DNA from: Trichomonas vaginalis G3
Lineage: Eukaryota; Parabasalia; Trichomonadida; Trichomonadidae
Assembly (NCBI RefSeq): GCF_026262505.1
Contig: NC_067206.1
Location: 12,644,205-12,708,204, forward strand
DNA length: 64,000 bases
Direction of reading: 5' to 3'
The notes under the pieces were generated by a model. That model made no database searches. It saw nothing but the letters and a program-made list of their open reading frames with translations, and was not told the origin of the DNA. The position numbers and the translations under genes were made by a program. Shown in pieces: positions 39,324 to 50,576 of this stretch (its first letter is position 1; each line of letters begins with the position of its first letter).

Positions 39324-40896
39324 TTATTCCTCACTGTCGTCAGTTGCTAAGTTATAGTCGTCAAGTCTTATTATTGGTATGCCTGACTGTCTTACTTGTA
39401 TTGCAAAGCAACAATCCCTCATAAATCCAATAAGTGGCTTTGGTACGTTTTCAGTTGCTAGTTCAATAGGTCCTTTAACAGACAATTTGTATGTTATTGG
39501 AGCAGTAGATGTTTGACCTTGCTGGAAGCAAAAGTCCACTTCAGTTGGAAAACCACATAAGAAATGTGTTGTCATAGCTATCCCATTTATGTTCCACACT
39601 ACCATCATCCACCAATGACCTCATAACATCTTCATTAAATCCAATCATATCATTGTTTGTATTGCAAGCGTTCGCAACCATTTCATAAAATACAGGTCCA
39701 TATGATTTTTCAGGTTCTGCAGGCATATTTCCATAAGCTCCCATGGAAAGCTGAAGATATTTAAACTTAGGGTTCTCAAAATTAACATAATAGTTGTCTT
39801 TCTTTCTAAATAGTGCCCAAATACTTTTAACATTAATAGGCGTATAAGCTGCTGTAAATGTTGCACTTGAACTATCTGTATTCTTTGAGAATGAACCGTC
39901 CATAGGAATCCAATCCATAACTTTAACAGGAAAACATAAAGCCTCGTTTGTATAATGTTCTACAAGTTCTGTATAAATGTTAGGGTCTAAAGAGAATGAC
40001 TTTGGATGAATGAAACATTCATTAAAATCCATCTTTGTTCGAAATAGTTGCTGGGTTACAGTTGTAATAGTAACTGTTCCACTAGCTTCTATTGCCTTCG
40101 TTATCATAGTGAATGGTTCATTCCATGGAACAAATTTATTTGTCGGTGGATTTGAATCTGAAGCAAATGCAACTTTAAGAGTTGGATTGAAAGCAATGAT
40201 ATCATTTACAGATATAGATGTGCATTGTAAGGCGTCGCTACTGAACTTTACTTTAAGCTGAATGTTTCCTGCAAAAGCTGGAATAAATCGAATAGCTTCT
40301 AATGGAAGGAATCTTCTAACAGGAATTCTTAAACGAAGCTTAAAATCAAATGATTTTCCTGCTGTAATTGGACCACTAACAATTTGTCCTGTTCTGCATG
40401 TTCCCGAATGACTCCATACATCTTCATGTCGAGTCTTTGAGAAAACATCTACTTTCTTTATTTGTTCGGTAGTTTGTGAGTTTGAAGTTATATATGCTTC
40501 TTCTCTTGCGTTGTCTTGAGAATATACGATACGACCATTTGCAAGGATTTGATATCCAGCAACTGCATAGAAAGCGTCATCGAAAACAATCCAAAATCCT
40601 GGTGGGTTTGTTTTATCGGAACCTGAACCAATTTCTTTATCTACAATAAATTGACCTTCCATTTTATACGTAATGAATGTATTGTAAAGGTCCAACATAT
40701 TTTCACCAGGAGGTGAGAGATTGAATGTTACCCATGTGTTATCTTTAGCAGTTCCAGGTTGTGATGGAATCTTTGCGTCAGAATATTTTCTATTAGTGTC
40801 ACCAATTTGAACTGCATTGTCTATGATATCGAAATATGAGCGAATCTGATGAATATGCTCTGCTGGAGTAAATTCGTTTAACTGTTCGTTCTGCAT
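39324..40896 (-). pseudogene. Major capsid protein, double-jelly-roll type, broken
   Basis: Fossil capsid locus starting MQNEQLNEFTPAEHIHQI. Size and texture fit the Polinton major capsid: beta-strand-rich, few Cys, two halves each with hydrophobic strand runs (FNLSPPGENMLDLYNTFITY near the start; RLRIPVRRFLPLEAIRFIP; later a second barrel), ending with a short acidic tail. The family builds the icosahedral shell and shares ancestry with adenovirus hexon and virophage capsids. The locus has about one break. Assigned by position and pattern rather than by alignment. Confidence 0.7.
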
Positions 40897-40923
40897 GTAT
40901 TTACTTCGGATAAAAATATCTAT

Positions 40924-41358
40924 TTACTTCATTATTCTCACTCTTCTTCTTGGCATTCGTGGTGGAAGTTGTTTCTTGACATTTTCAATGAACTGTACAT
41001 TCTCTTTTGTCTCAACTTCTTTCACTGGTGGGTCAGGGTTCTTTGACTCGTTTTGTTTTTCAATGAAATTCACGAACTTTGCAATAAGCTCTTGGTTCGT
41101 TATTGAAAGTACATCTGGCTTCTTTTCTTCTTGTTCTATTGACTTTTCAGTTTGAATAGAAGGCTTAACATGGGCTTCGTGGACTTCACCCTTGCCATAC
41201 ACCTTAATGTTGTCGCTTTCTGCATTCGCTAATGGAACCTTTCTTTTTCTTACGTATATTTTACCATCTTTACTCTGACTTACGTAATAGAAAGGATGTT
41301 GTATTCCTCTGGCGTCATTTAATATAATAGACTCTCGCTCTGATTTTGACAAGCTCAT
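40924..41358 (-). CDS. Maverick small protein, function unknown (144 aa)
   Basis: Starts MSLSKSERESIILNDARGI. An N-terminal module HPFYYVSQSKDGKIYVRKRK, then an acidic/Lys-rich linker, and a basic Pro/Arg end (PRMPRRRVRIMK). It lies 27 bases upstream of the capsid start on the same strand. The basic tail could bind DNA. Whole in this copy. Confidence 0.55.
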   Translation of the reverse strand: MSLSKSERESIILNDARGIQHPFYYVSQSKDGKIYVRKRKVPLANAESDNIKVYGKGEVHEAHVKPSIQTEKSIEQEEKKPDVLSITNQELIAKFVNFIEKQNESKNPDPPVKEVETKENVQFIENVKKQLPPRMPRRRVRIMK

Positions 41359-41455
41359 TTTACATCGGTTAAAGTTTTAATTTGTTTTTTATCTGCAGTC
41401 AAATGACTCAGACAAGCCCTACGGACAAGACCAAGGGGTTATAGATGTTGAAGCA

Positions 41456-41662
41456 TTGAAGAAAGAAATTCGCGAGCAAATTTTATCCGAACTGAAGGAA
41501 CAAAAACAAGAACAAAAGCCAGAGAGACCAAAGAGAAAACTTAGTGAAAAACAACTTGCTGCATTAGCTGCTGGAAGACAAAAGAACCCAAGACTACTGG
41601 CGAAAAAAGCTAGAGAAGAAGCTGAAGCAAAAGCTAAAGAAGCTGAAGCAAAGAAAGAGTAA
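41456..41662 (+). CDS. Maverick Lys/Glu/Ala-rich helical protein (about 68 aa)
   Basis: A highly charged helix-former: KKEIREQILSELKEQKQEQK, then ARKEEAEAKAKEAEAKKE-like repeats. The KLSEKQLAALAAGRQKNPRL stretch resembles short DNA-binding or scaffold tails. The exact start is unclear. The coding pattern extends upstream to about 41400. It lies between the divergent 40924 gene and the 41686 gene. Confidence 0.5.
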   Translation: MKKEIREQILSELKEQKQEQKPERPKRKLSEKQLAALAAGRQKNPRLLAKKAREEAEAKAKEAEAKKE

Positions 41663-41685
41663 ATGGTTTATTTTTATCGAATTAA

Positions 41686-42549
41686 ATGTATAGACAAATA
41701 CCTTTAACTGTTGCGTTCAGTAGTGAAAACCCTGACGTCAAAATAAAGGGGAACAGAGTAACGTTTAAGTTTCCAACAGACTGGATTGTGAACATAAATG
41801 AAGAGAAGTACATTGGCATAACATCTATGTATATAACACGTGCTTTCAGAAAGGTTGACTTTATACTTCAAGTCGAGATAGAAAATGACGAACAGTCTTT
41901 AAGTGCCCAAAACATTCACATATACAAATACTTTAAAGACGATACAACATTGTTGCAATGTATGATTTCATTTAATGAAATGTTCGAGAAAAAGTTTAAC
42001 ATTGAAGTACAAACTTTACAGCCTATACGTGAGTTTCTTGCACAACTGAAAGAAGAAGGTAGTCAGCCACAACTTATAGACTTTCATTATGAATTTAATG
42101 AAAATGAAGATGGAACTCATGACTGTCAGTTTGTTATATATTCACCATTCAATGAAGTAGCTAAAAAAAAAGAAAATCCATTACGTATAAGATTTCAAAT
42201 CTCTGAACCCAATGATGATTTCAAAAATGTTTTCAATTATAATGCAATGCTTCCGAGGAAAAATGAATTTTCAAAGATTGTAACACCTGGCATTTGGGAT
42301 AGAAAGCAAGCTATATTATATTCAAACTTAAGTAAGGGAGTTGAAAATGAGTTCATTGGTCATACAAGAACTTCACCACTTCCTAACCCTAAATACTATA
42401 AATTAACTGGCTTCAATCGTGAGTTTTGGATAGACATGTTCTCCACTCATGACCATAACTGCCCAGTGTTCTTACCTCCAGACCATAAGGACTGTCTCTA
42501 CATTGAAGCACAACTCTTAAATATAGATCCGTATTTTTCCCAAGTGAGC
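41686..42549 (+). CDS. Maverick virion-type protein, 3' end lost to an insertion
   Basis: Starts MYRQIPLTVAFSSENPDVKI. About 290 residues of beta-rich sequence (RVTFKFPTDWIVNINEEKYI, FDYEFNENEDG-like strands, FVIYSPFNEV). It resembles in style the proteins at 5464 and 57025, suggesting a set of related virion proteins. The 1.5-kb element inserts near 42550, so the last residues of the open frame (to 42603) are not native. Position beside the capsid gene supports a penton or minor capsid role (inference). Confidence 0.55.
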
Positions 42550-43139
42550 GGGGTATCTCCAATCCCAGCCCTATCGTCCTCCCAGTGTCAGTTTTCAATA
42601 TAAAATCCAAATTTTTTTTGAAAATAAAAATTTCGAGAAATTTTTCTGATTTTTTTTCTTTGATTTCAATAATTCAAAATAAATTTGGGAGTAAAAAGAC
42701 ACTATTTAATGAAATTCATATGAGTGAATGTGGATAAATACTCTCAAAACATACAATTTATCTATTTTTTCTTTATATTATCAACTAATTAGTGATAATT
42801 TTTTTTGAATCAGATTTTTTTTCATTAAAAACATAATATATAACACAACAATGATGCACACATACGTATCTACACATCAAAATATAAAGCTTGTTTTGGT
42901 CTGGGCATCCCAACCCAAAATTCTTTAAAAATTGAATAAAATTGAATACTTGGGGCTGGGATGCCCATCCCAAAACCGAATTGAATTTTTTGAATTAAAG
43001 AATATATTTATGTATTTATAATATACATGTGATGTCTATAAAAAATACTAAATTCTAAAAAAAATTCAATTTATTCAAAACGTATACTAAGTGATCACTT
43101 CATTAGTAGGATCAGCAATCCTACTAAATGGTGAGAACG

Positions 43140-43560
43140 CCACTAACTAAAAAAGGAGTCCTTGGAGCTCTTGATCTCTTGTCAGTAGAGTTCATAATGA
43201 GGCATGGCATCTACTGATTAGAGATCAGAGCAATCCTACCTTACCTTCAGGAGCTACAAAGCTCCTAATCGTTACGAGAGGGAGTCTTGGAGCTCCTGAA
43301 GCTCATCAGCAGAGGCTATTTACCATTTGGGCCTCTTCTGATGAAAGATGCGAAACACGTCTACGAACCAGGAGCTTCAAAGCTTCTAATCCTTACTAAA
43401 GGGAGCTTTGGAGCTCCTGAGTCTCCATCAACAGAGTCCCAGATGGTAAATGTCCTTTGCTGATGAAAGATGCGAAACACATCTACGAACCAGGAGCTCC
43501 AAAGCTCCTAATCCTTACGAAAGGGAGCTTTGGAGCTCCTGAAACTCCTTTTACTATAAA
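43140..43560. repeat. Diverged satellite units, about three
   Basis: Recurring GGAGCTCCAAAGCTCCTAAT, CCTTACGAAAGGGAGC and GGAGCTCCTGA words, with TGATGAAAGATGCGAAACAC between. Same plan as the 24722 satellite but worn and with changed stems that still pair (GGAGC...GCTCC). Confidence 0.8.
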
Positions 43561-43574
43561 ATATGACAGTTTTC

Positions 43575-43850
43575 TTCTGAGGTTCTCATCAAATCTAAGA
43601 CTTCAGAAGAAAGCTGTCCTATCAATGTATACTTACACTCTCATGGACTACAAGTGTACAATTTTAAAGCAGAGATTATCGAGGCCTCTCATCAAATGAG
43701 GACCTCGGATAATCTCTACCTTAAGTAGTCAAATAACTTTTCTCACTATTTAGGAACAAAAGAACAAGAGTTGGAGTACTTTAAGGCAAGATTCTTCCGA
43801 AATCTCTCATCGAATGAGAGACTTCGGAAGGACCTTGCCAAATCCTTGAA
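43575..43850. repeat. Chain of three long hairpins
   Basis: Stems GACAGTTTTCTTCTGA / CTTCAGAAGAAAGCTGTC, AGAGATTATCGAGGCCTC / GAGGACCTCGGATAATCTCT and GGCAAGATTCTTCCGAA / TTCGGAAGGACCTTGCC. Each loop contains CATC-AATGAG-like sequence. Confidence 0.8.
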
Positions 43851-44207
43851 CGCCAATATCCTTGGAACTGAGCTAGAACCAGGGAGAAGTAGCATACTAT
43901 AGAGCACGATGGTAATCTCGGAAATACTTATATCGCCCCAAGCACAATATTTAAGAAGTCTAACTCATATATACAAGAAGTCAGGCTGAATAGATATTGT
44001 GCATATGGTTTGCAGAACTCTCATGATATTTAAAATTCATGTTATCCCAAAAAAGGTGACACTTTGGGTGTATCGTCCATCCCAGGGATGCAAAAATCAC
44101 ATCACCTTGGATCTATACTCTTAAACTCTACAATTGCTGTATTGTAAAATCTACGCTAGTTTTATTTTTATCACGAATGACCTCATTGCTGACAAAAATA
44201 AATGACC

Positions 44208-47200
44208 TCAGAACTTCAACTTACGAATAAAGCTTGTTTTAGTCGTTATTGAGAAGTTAAACTTTTCAGCAAAGCAAGGTTGACATGACTTACATAAGTC
44301 AAATCCAATCTCTTGACCGTCATAAAGTGCTTTGTAAAGTTTCATTAAACTGAACTCAGAGTCTTTGTCATATGTTCCAACAGGTATGTGAATGTTCTTA
44401 TCTTCATTGTAATAGCATTGTATAGCTTCAGGAAACATTTCATTAGCTGTTAAAGCAAGGACGTCTTGTTTGACACCTTTACAACGTGCATGGAATGCAA
44501 CTTCATTTAAATCGTTAGTGAGTAAGTCTATGTAAGTCTTCTTTCCACAAAATATTGACTTGTATGCTAAACTTTGTTTTCCAGGTGTTATTTCTGCGAA
44601 GTCAGAATGAAATTGACCAAGGTTCTTTCCTATAAGTTCGCGACCGTATCTCTTCTTAAACTCTGCTGCAAGCTTTGGTATGTCTTCATTGAAAATATGC
44701 ATGCTATCACAGTCCTGGTAAAATATTTGAAGTCCCATGTCTTCAGCAGTACAGAATACTTCACACATTATTCTCTTCGACATAGACAGAATGTTAACAC
44801 CAAGTGGACAGAAGTTAAAGTGTCTGCAAATGCTTTTCGTTAGCTTGAAATAGTTTTATCTGAACCATCCAAACCTTCGAACTTCACTATATGGTTGTAG
44901 TTTCTGATGCATATCTTATAGCATCTTTGTCATTTACTATGGTTATTTTTGACTCAATAGGAGATAGAATAGTTTTGCCATAAATACTGTTCAGAATGAG
45001 CTTTATATATTTTCTTGCAAAGGATTTCCTTCTTTCTTATACTTTAACCTTAACTCAAACAACTTCTTTACTTCATCTCTTATTCTAATATCTCTGTTTC
45101 CATCGTAATAGTATCCTTGCAACACTTCACAATTTGACACCTTGATATTTTATGAGGTCTTGTAATGTTATATGGTCAAATACATTAAACAGCAAGTGTT
45201 TGAACTTCTGGGAACGTTAAGTTCTGGATTTAGTTCAGGGTCACAAACTATTAAAGGAAAGTGTCTATGTATTCCAATCTCTGTTATCTTAATGAGAACA
45301 AAGAAGCCAGACATAAACTTTTCACCAATGGGTTCCTTTTGGTCGTCATCGAATAAATGTCTCATAGAAGAATACTCTGGCTTAACATTTCTTTCTTCAT
45401 AACCTTTGGAATACCTTCTAAAGTATAAAGTCTTGCTATAGCTGATGGATATAATTAAACAGCGTCGAAATCAGCAATGAGTTTCTCTTACTCTTTTGTT
45501 TAATTTATCTGACAAACATACATCTTCCACCTTGAAATGCATCTCGAAATAAATTCTCTTGGTTTATTTGAGAGGTCATATAAATTTCCATTCGGGAAGT
45601 ACACTCTGTCTCAAAACAATTTGTTAGCAATTGAACAAAAATACTAACGTAGTCATAAACGTTTAAATCAAATTCTTCAATATGTCATTGCGGAACTTAA
45701 CAAAACCTTCTCTTAAAATTCTTACATCTTGTTTGCAATAAAATGTGCTATACTTTCTAAGTCGAAGTGGTTCTCATCTATTCTGCAACCTTTGATGGAA
45801 TCTATGTTTTTCATGAATGTATCTGCACCCGGATAAACTTACATGCTTCAGAAATGACACCAGTTCTGTTGTCATTTGCTAACAAAACACTGCTGTAGTA
45901 GTATATGGAAATACTTCTTTCGGTCCTGTTTGTAAGTTAAACATAGCAGGAAATAGTTTAAGCTTCTTATTTATAACACTGTAAGTCTTTTATAATAATT
46001 GTCCTTCCTTATATAAACCAGTTATTTGCATTGTTCGTGAACCTTTAATGATGGGAGTTCCTTTCACTTCTGTCATGTGTCTTAAGATGAAGTTTATATC
46101 ATAGCTGAGGTTATGGAAATATATTAAACTCTTGTCAGGAAGTCGTTCCAAAAATTCTGTTGCACAGTTCTGACCCCAAATGCTTTCACTCACTGAACCA
46201 TCTTCACTGTCGTAACAGATGTTAAAAGCTTTATGAAAGCCGTCTGTGCTACACTCAAAGTCAGCAAAGAAAACGTGCTCAGGAATGAACTTACATTTAG
46301 CTTTATTTACTTCTTTTGACTCTGCTTTCTTCTTCAGTTGTACACAATACTTTGGAGCATATGTCAAATCTTTAAATGGTGCAAGGTTCTGTTTATATAA
46401 GTCAGTCGTATATGTGAAAAGTTCTCCATAAGAAATAGGTTCGAAATATTTGCACTCCCACAATGTTTTCATAACATCCCATAACGGTGTTGTTCTATCA
46501 TAACGAACTACATATTTGTTCTCTCTCTTTGTATAAATCTTCATCTGTTTCTCAATGTTCATTCCACCACACTCCTTCAAGATTTCTATATAGTTGCGAA
46601 TGAAATATGTTGTCATTGGTAATCTTTCGTTTAGCATGTAGTGGTCTTCAACAAGAAGTAAGTCAATAGTTCTAACAGTTTCACATTCTTTTGGTATGTA
46701 TCTCTTTATTTCATTATGTCTAGAGTCATTGAAATAACCAATGGTAACATTAAATGCTATACCTGTTGCGTCAGAAATTTCTTGTACTTTACTTTGAGGA
46801 AAGTCTCTAACACGAATGACTTCTCTCATGTGGTCAATAGTTTCTTCATCTACTCCAGCCTGAATGCAAGCATAAACGAAACAATTGTCCTCTGTCATAA
46901 GTGCTGCAGTTCTTTTGTTCAGTTCATTGAAAATTTGATAGCGTTCAAGATTTATAGGTAATGTGCAAAGATACTTCCAGAACTGACCGCTTCTCTTCTT
47001 ATAAAACTTCTTTTCACCATTATCTTTCCAAAAGCTTTCTATAAGTGCTGGGTTTCCTGTTTGCTTAAGAGCTTCCAAAATGGCTTTCTGGTCATTTGTC
47101 AGTGTGCTTTCATCTCTATATGGTCTCTTTTTTGGTTTGCCTTTCTTTACATCTGACATCGTTAAGCCTTCATATTCTGTTAAATCATACATCTTTATTT

Positions 47201-47983
47201 CAGTAAGATTCTTTATGTTTGTCAAGAAGAAGTCATAGTGCATTTCAACAATACCTGCAGCATTTGCTTCTATCTCTGATATAAAGTTCTCCTTCAAGAG
47301 CTGATGTAGTAATGTTCCAATATTATTGAGGTTTAACGTAGAACATTCATACTTTCCACCAAGTTTATAACATACCATCCATCTCTGTTGGAGTTTATTT
47401 TAATTTTCTCTAAGAGTCTCATGAAAACCTTACCGAAATGTTTGTGTAAGTAGTCTCTGTTTGGTTCATCTAAAGCTTCGATGTTAAAGTCAATGAGTCT
47501 ATTGCCTGACTTCACATTTCTCTTCCTATTCTCTTCATCTTTCTTTAACCATCTCTCACCTTCTTTTGGTTTGTCGTCAATGGAACGAATGACATCGTTA
47601 GCTTTACGAACTTGTTCTATAGCACTTTTAAACATCTCTCTTCTCTGTTGTTTCAGTGTGTCGTCTCTTCTTCTTGTTTCACCAACGTTTGCATTTGTTA
47701 TGTCAAACATTTCTCTTCTTACTTCATGAGGTACTGAACGTCTATGATATAAGTCAATAGCAACGTCATTTAAAGGAAATGCTCTTGCATGGACTTCGTC
47801 CTCGCCGCGTTGCGGCTTTATGAACTCATGAATTCTATCATAAGTTATTTCACCATTATAGTCTTTAATGAAGTCAGCGAGTGCTTTTTTGTTTGTTGCG
47901 TAATGCTTTGCAACATCTATATTAGCTTCTGTAAGAAGTTGTTTTATTTCCGAGTGTTCTAACTTAGACAACTTCCGATACAT
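44208..47983 (-). pseudogene. Protein-primed DNA polymerase B of Maverick, broken
   Basis: Fossil polB, roughly 3.8 kb, normal for the family (about 1,100-1,300 codons). The N-terminal region starts MYRKLSKLEHSEIKQLL. The 3'-5' exonuclease part shows the Exo I acidic pair in FADFECSTDG and Exo II in YFHNLSYDINFIL. The palm motif C is YQDCDSMH. Family-B protein-primed enzymes replicate linear genomes with terminal repeats from a terminal protein. Several breaks (roughly five), so not functional as read. The N-terminal region contains a minihairpin insert coding KPQRGEDEV. Divergent from the gene at 48075. Confidence 0.9.
47791..47816 (-). repeat. Paired minihairpin inside the polymerase gene
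   Basis: GGAC-TTC-GTCC, two bases, GCCGC-GTT-GCGGC on the forward strand: the exact inverse of the copy B element at 6456-6481 in both stems and loops. Coding strand encodes KPQRGEDEV. Confidence 0.9.
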
Positions 47984-48074
47984 CTTTAGTAGGAAATAAA
48001 AAAAATATTTTTTTGAAAAAATTAGATTAGATTTTTTAAGTTATTTTTCAAAATAATTTAATATTTTTATTTTA

Positions 48075-48548
48075 ATGAAACACATGCAAGATTGCAAGTT
48101 CTTTTCATACAATGCTCTCGCTACTGCCATCAAGAATGAGTTCAATAATGCTTCAAATGTTAATGTTATCTTTAACAAGAAGTTTGTGAAAGAATCTAAG
48201 TTTGGTCAGTATGTCAGACCATTAGCTATCGTCATTGACCGCAAACGTTATACTTCACAAGAGTTAGCAGTAGTTTTGAAACAAAAGAGTTTCTTCGTGA
48301 ATGTCAAAGATACTCATTATACTGTTATAAAGAACTCTAACATTGACTTCTTCAGTATTGCTTTAAATCTTTCCGAACAGAAAGAATATAAGAAGGGTGA
48401 AACAAATGTGAAATATTATCCTTCATCTCTGAAGACAATAACGAACAAAGATGTTATACAGAAATTCTTACCAAAGGTTGAAGAAGCTTCTATTGACATT
48501 GACGAAGGAAGTGAAATGGTTGAAGAAATAGACCCTGAAGTTATTTAA
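48075..48548 (+). CDS. Maverick protein of unknown function (157 aa)
   Basis: Starts MKHMQDCKFFSYNALATAIK. A mixed alpha/beta N-terminal region with KKFVKESKFGQYVRPLAIVI and RKRYTSQELAVVLKQKSFFV, and an acidic tail (EEASIDIDEGSEMVEEIDPE). No motif recognised. Divergent from polymerase B with a 90-base AT-rich spacer that may serve both genes. A replication accessory role is suggested only by position. Confidence 0.6.
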   Translation: MKHMQDCKFFSYNALATAIKNEFNNASNVNVIFNKKFVKESKFGQYVRPLAIVIDRKRYTSQELAVVLKQKSFFVNVKDTHYTVIKNSNIDFFSIALNLSEQKEYKKGETNVKYYPSSLKTITNKDVIQKFLPKVEEASIDIDEGSEMVEEIDPEVI

Positions 48549-48698
48549 GCAAAAATATATTTTTGAATAACTGAAAGTGTCACCACGTCACCATATGCTA
48601 CCAGGTTAATTAACTTCTTTTAAAAATGATGACAACATGACATTTTGACAACAACACAGGAAATAAATTTTATCGTTAATGTTTACGTTAATGTTTTT
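48549..48698. other. Spacer with GTCACCACGTCACC words
   Basis: AT-rich spacer leading into the palindrome array. Contains AAAGTGTCACCACGTCACC. No gene. Confidence 0.35.
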
Positions 48699-48922
48699 CA
48701 TTAAATTTTGACAAAGTGCAAATCTTCACTTCGTCAAAAAGTTAATGTTTTTCATTGAAATCGGTAAGTTTTCATTAAATTTTGACAAAGTGCAAATCTT
48801 CACTTCGTCAAAAAGTTAATGTTTTTCATTGAAATCGGTAAGTTTTCATTAAATTTTGACAAAGTGCAAATCTTCACTTCGTCAAAAAGTTAATGTTTTT
48901 CATTGAAATCGGTAAGTTTTCA
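48699..48922. repeat. Tandem palindrome array 1 (three 74-bp units)
   Basis: Units start at 48701, 48775 and 48849. Each holds an imperfect stem (TTTTGACAAAGTG / CACTTCGTCAAAA, eight-base loop CAAATCTT) and the phrase CATTGAAATCGGTAAGTTTT. That phrase also occurs inside the adjacent KilA-N gene near 49077, where it encodes LPISM, so the unit includes a copied gene fragment. Confidence 0.92.
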
Positions 48923-49747
48923 TTCTTCCTCTTTGAAGTTATCGAAATATTCTGTTATTTTTTCCTTCAGTAATGTTAAGTCTTCTTTGAATGTAAGTAT
49001 TGTGCAACCTTTGATGTCATAGTGTGTTTGAGGAAGAGTATTTTTGACAATTTCCTTTATTTGCTCATTCGGTGTCATTGAAATCGGTAAGTTTTCACGA
49101 TAGAACCAGTTTCTGTCAGATTTGTAAATCTTATCAAGGTCATAAAAGCTTTTGTTGTTTCTTCTGACTAAATGCAACATAACCATATCTCTGTCTTCTT
49201 CATTTTCCATCTCTTCAGCGTAAATCATATACTTATAGCTTTTTTCCTTTCCTTTTGGTATTGAACGTGGTATTCTTTTCTGTATGCTTTTGTCTTTGGA
49301 TTCAATGACTTCATCTTTTGCTTGAAGTTTCTTTTCCATCTCTCCACGTTCTGCTTTATATAGTTCATCTAACATCATGAAAATATAACAAGCATAACGA
49401 GGTGAAGCCCACATTGCTACAGCGTTTACTAAAAGTCTATGAACATAATAACCTTTCAAACCAGGAGCCAAATTCTTGCGATTTTCGTACGGAATCTCTT
49501 CTCTCGGTTTTCCGAGGGAAGCAATCATATGAGGAAATTCTTCTAAAAGTTCTTTTGTCTGTTGGTTTTCAAACCAATGATATGCTTGCTTTGTAGAACG
49601 AAGAGCATTCATTATACTTTGCATTTGGTACATGTCATCTTTGACCGAACGAATGAGGCGAAGTTGTTTGTTATATTGTATGTATTCGTATTCTTCATTT
49701 ATGGCTTCATGAACGATAGCAGTTGTTGTGTTCTCTGATGTTGACAT
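48920..49747 (-). CDS. KilA-N / DUF3627-type protein 1 of Maverick (275 aa)
   Basis: I chose ATG 49747 (MSTSENTTTAIVHEAINEEY) because the leader before it matches those of two neighbouring genes. The longer open frame upstream is leader DNA. The KilA-N core is GLKGYYVHRLLVNAVAMWAS then PRYACYIFMMLDELY (about residues 120-155). A coiled segment and a DUF3627-like C-terminal part (YKYMIYAEEMENEEDRDMVM, FYRENLPISMTPNEQIK) follow. KilA-N domains bind DNA in phages and large DNA viruses, often as regulators. Its 3' end runs into palindrome array 1. Whole in this copy. Confidence 0.8.
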   Translation of the reverse strand: MSTSENTTTAIVHEAINEEYEYIQYNKQLRLIRSVKDDMYQMQSIMNALRSTKQAYHWFENQQTKELLEEFPHMIASLGKPREEIPYENRKNLAPGLKGYYVHRLLVNAVAMWASPRYACYIFMMLDELYKAERGEMEKKLQAKDEVIESKDKSIQKRIPRSIPKGKEKSYKYMIYAEEMENEEDRDMVMLHLVRRNNKSFYDLDKIYKSDRNWFYRENLPISMTPNEQIKEIVKNTLPQTHYDIKGCTILTFKEDLTLLKEKITEYFDNFKEEE

Positions 49748-49820
49748 TACTGTCTTTACATACAAAATAAAAAAATAAATAAAAATAAAACTAACTTTAT
49801 TTTTTCTGTGATAAAGAAAT
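49748..49820 (-). promoter_or_regulatory. Shared leader, copy 1
   Basis: Coding strand: AAATAAAGTTAGTTTTATTT, an AT run, then TTTTGTATGTAAAGACAGTA and ATG. The same leader precedes the genes starting at 51242 and 52336, so the three are likely co-regulated. Confidence 0.7.
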
Positions 49821-50109
49821 GTTAAAAATTCATGGTTACATATGTGAAAAGAAGTCACGAACAAATGAAGGTCATAAGATTCAGCACATAATTCTGAATT
49901 GAATGGTGTGTCATACATGTCAAACCGTCAAGAATTGAAGGAGATACGAGGCTATAAAGATTTTGGATATTTTCTGACACACACCCTGAGGGAAAAGTGA
50001 CAAACACGACGATAGAAAAAGCGACAAAATGAGAGAAAGTTGTTCCTCGACCAAAATGCAATCATGTTGAAAAGTGACATTTGTAAAGTTGGACGATAGG
50101 ATTTCCTGA

Positions 50110-50345
50110 AAAAGTGCAAGACTTGTCTTGAATCAGGACAAGATTTGTCTTGAAAAAATACAAGACTTGTTCTGAAAAAATACAAGACTTGTCTTGAATC
50201 AGGACAATTGTTCTCAAATTTGAGAACTTTACAAGAAAAACTGACTAAAAAGTGCAAGTCTTGTTCTGAATCAGGACAAGATTTGTCTTGAAAAAATACA
50301 AGACTTGTTCTGAAAAAATACAAGACTTGTCTTGAATCAGGACAA
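50110..50345. repeat. Array of CAAGACTTGTCTTG palindromes
   Basis: CAAGAC-TT-GTCTTG and variants (CAAGACTTGTTCTG, GGACAAGATTTGTCTTG) repeat about eight times over two copies of a larger unit of roughly 160 bp. It lies between the two KilA-N genes, upstream of the first. Candidate operator cluster for a dimeric DNA-binding protein. Inference only. Confidence 0.85.
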
Positions 50346-50576
50346 AACTTTACAAAATGTAAACTTTACATAACCGTTTCTATCGTACATGATATTTAGT
50401 TGACATTGTAAACTATCTTCATGTAAAGTATGGCGGTTTGAAACCTTCGGGAACCTTCACTTTTTTGACGAACTTTCCGCAGCAATTTTTAAAATTTGTG
50501 AAAACTCAACGGTTTGACACGTGCCATATGTCATTTTACTCAGAATTTTGTGCTGAATTCAGCAAAAATAATGAGT

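Larger units (their letters stand above)
42550..44095. mobile_element. Hairpin-rich MULE-like element inside the Maverick
   Basis: Not part of any Maverick gene. Left edge CCCAGTGTCAGTTTTCAATA (42581-42600) matches the left end of the 24585 element (CCAGTGTCACTTTTCAA), and right edge AAAAGGTGACACTTTGG (44051-44067) is its inverse. Inside are an inverted pair GGGCATCCCAACCC / GGGCTGGGATGCCC (about 42903-42970), diverged units of the 122-bp satellite (43140-43560) and three long hairpins (43575-43850). No transposase. Ends are known only to about 30 bp, and I could not fix a target duplication. Confidence 0.7.

Noticed and set aside
49748-49918. N-terminal extension with hydrophobic stretch on KilA-N protein 1
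   Set aside because: It reads through the shared AT-rich leader found before two other genes, so it is not a signal peptide.
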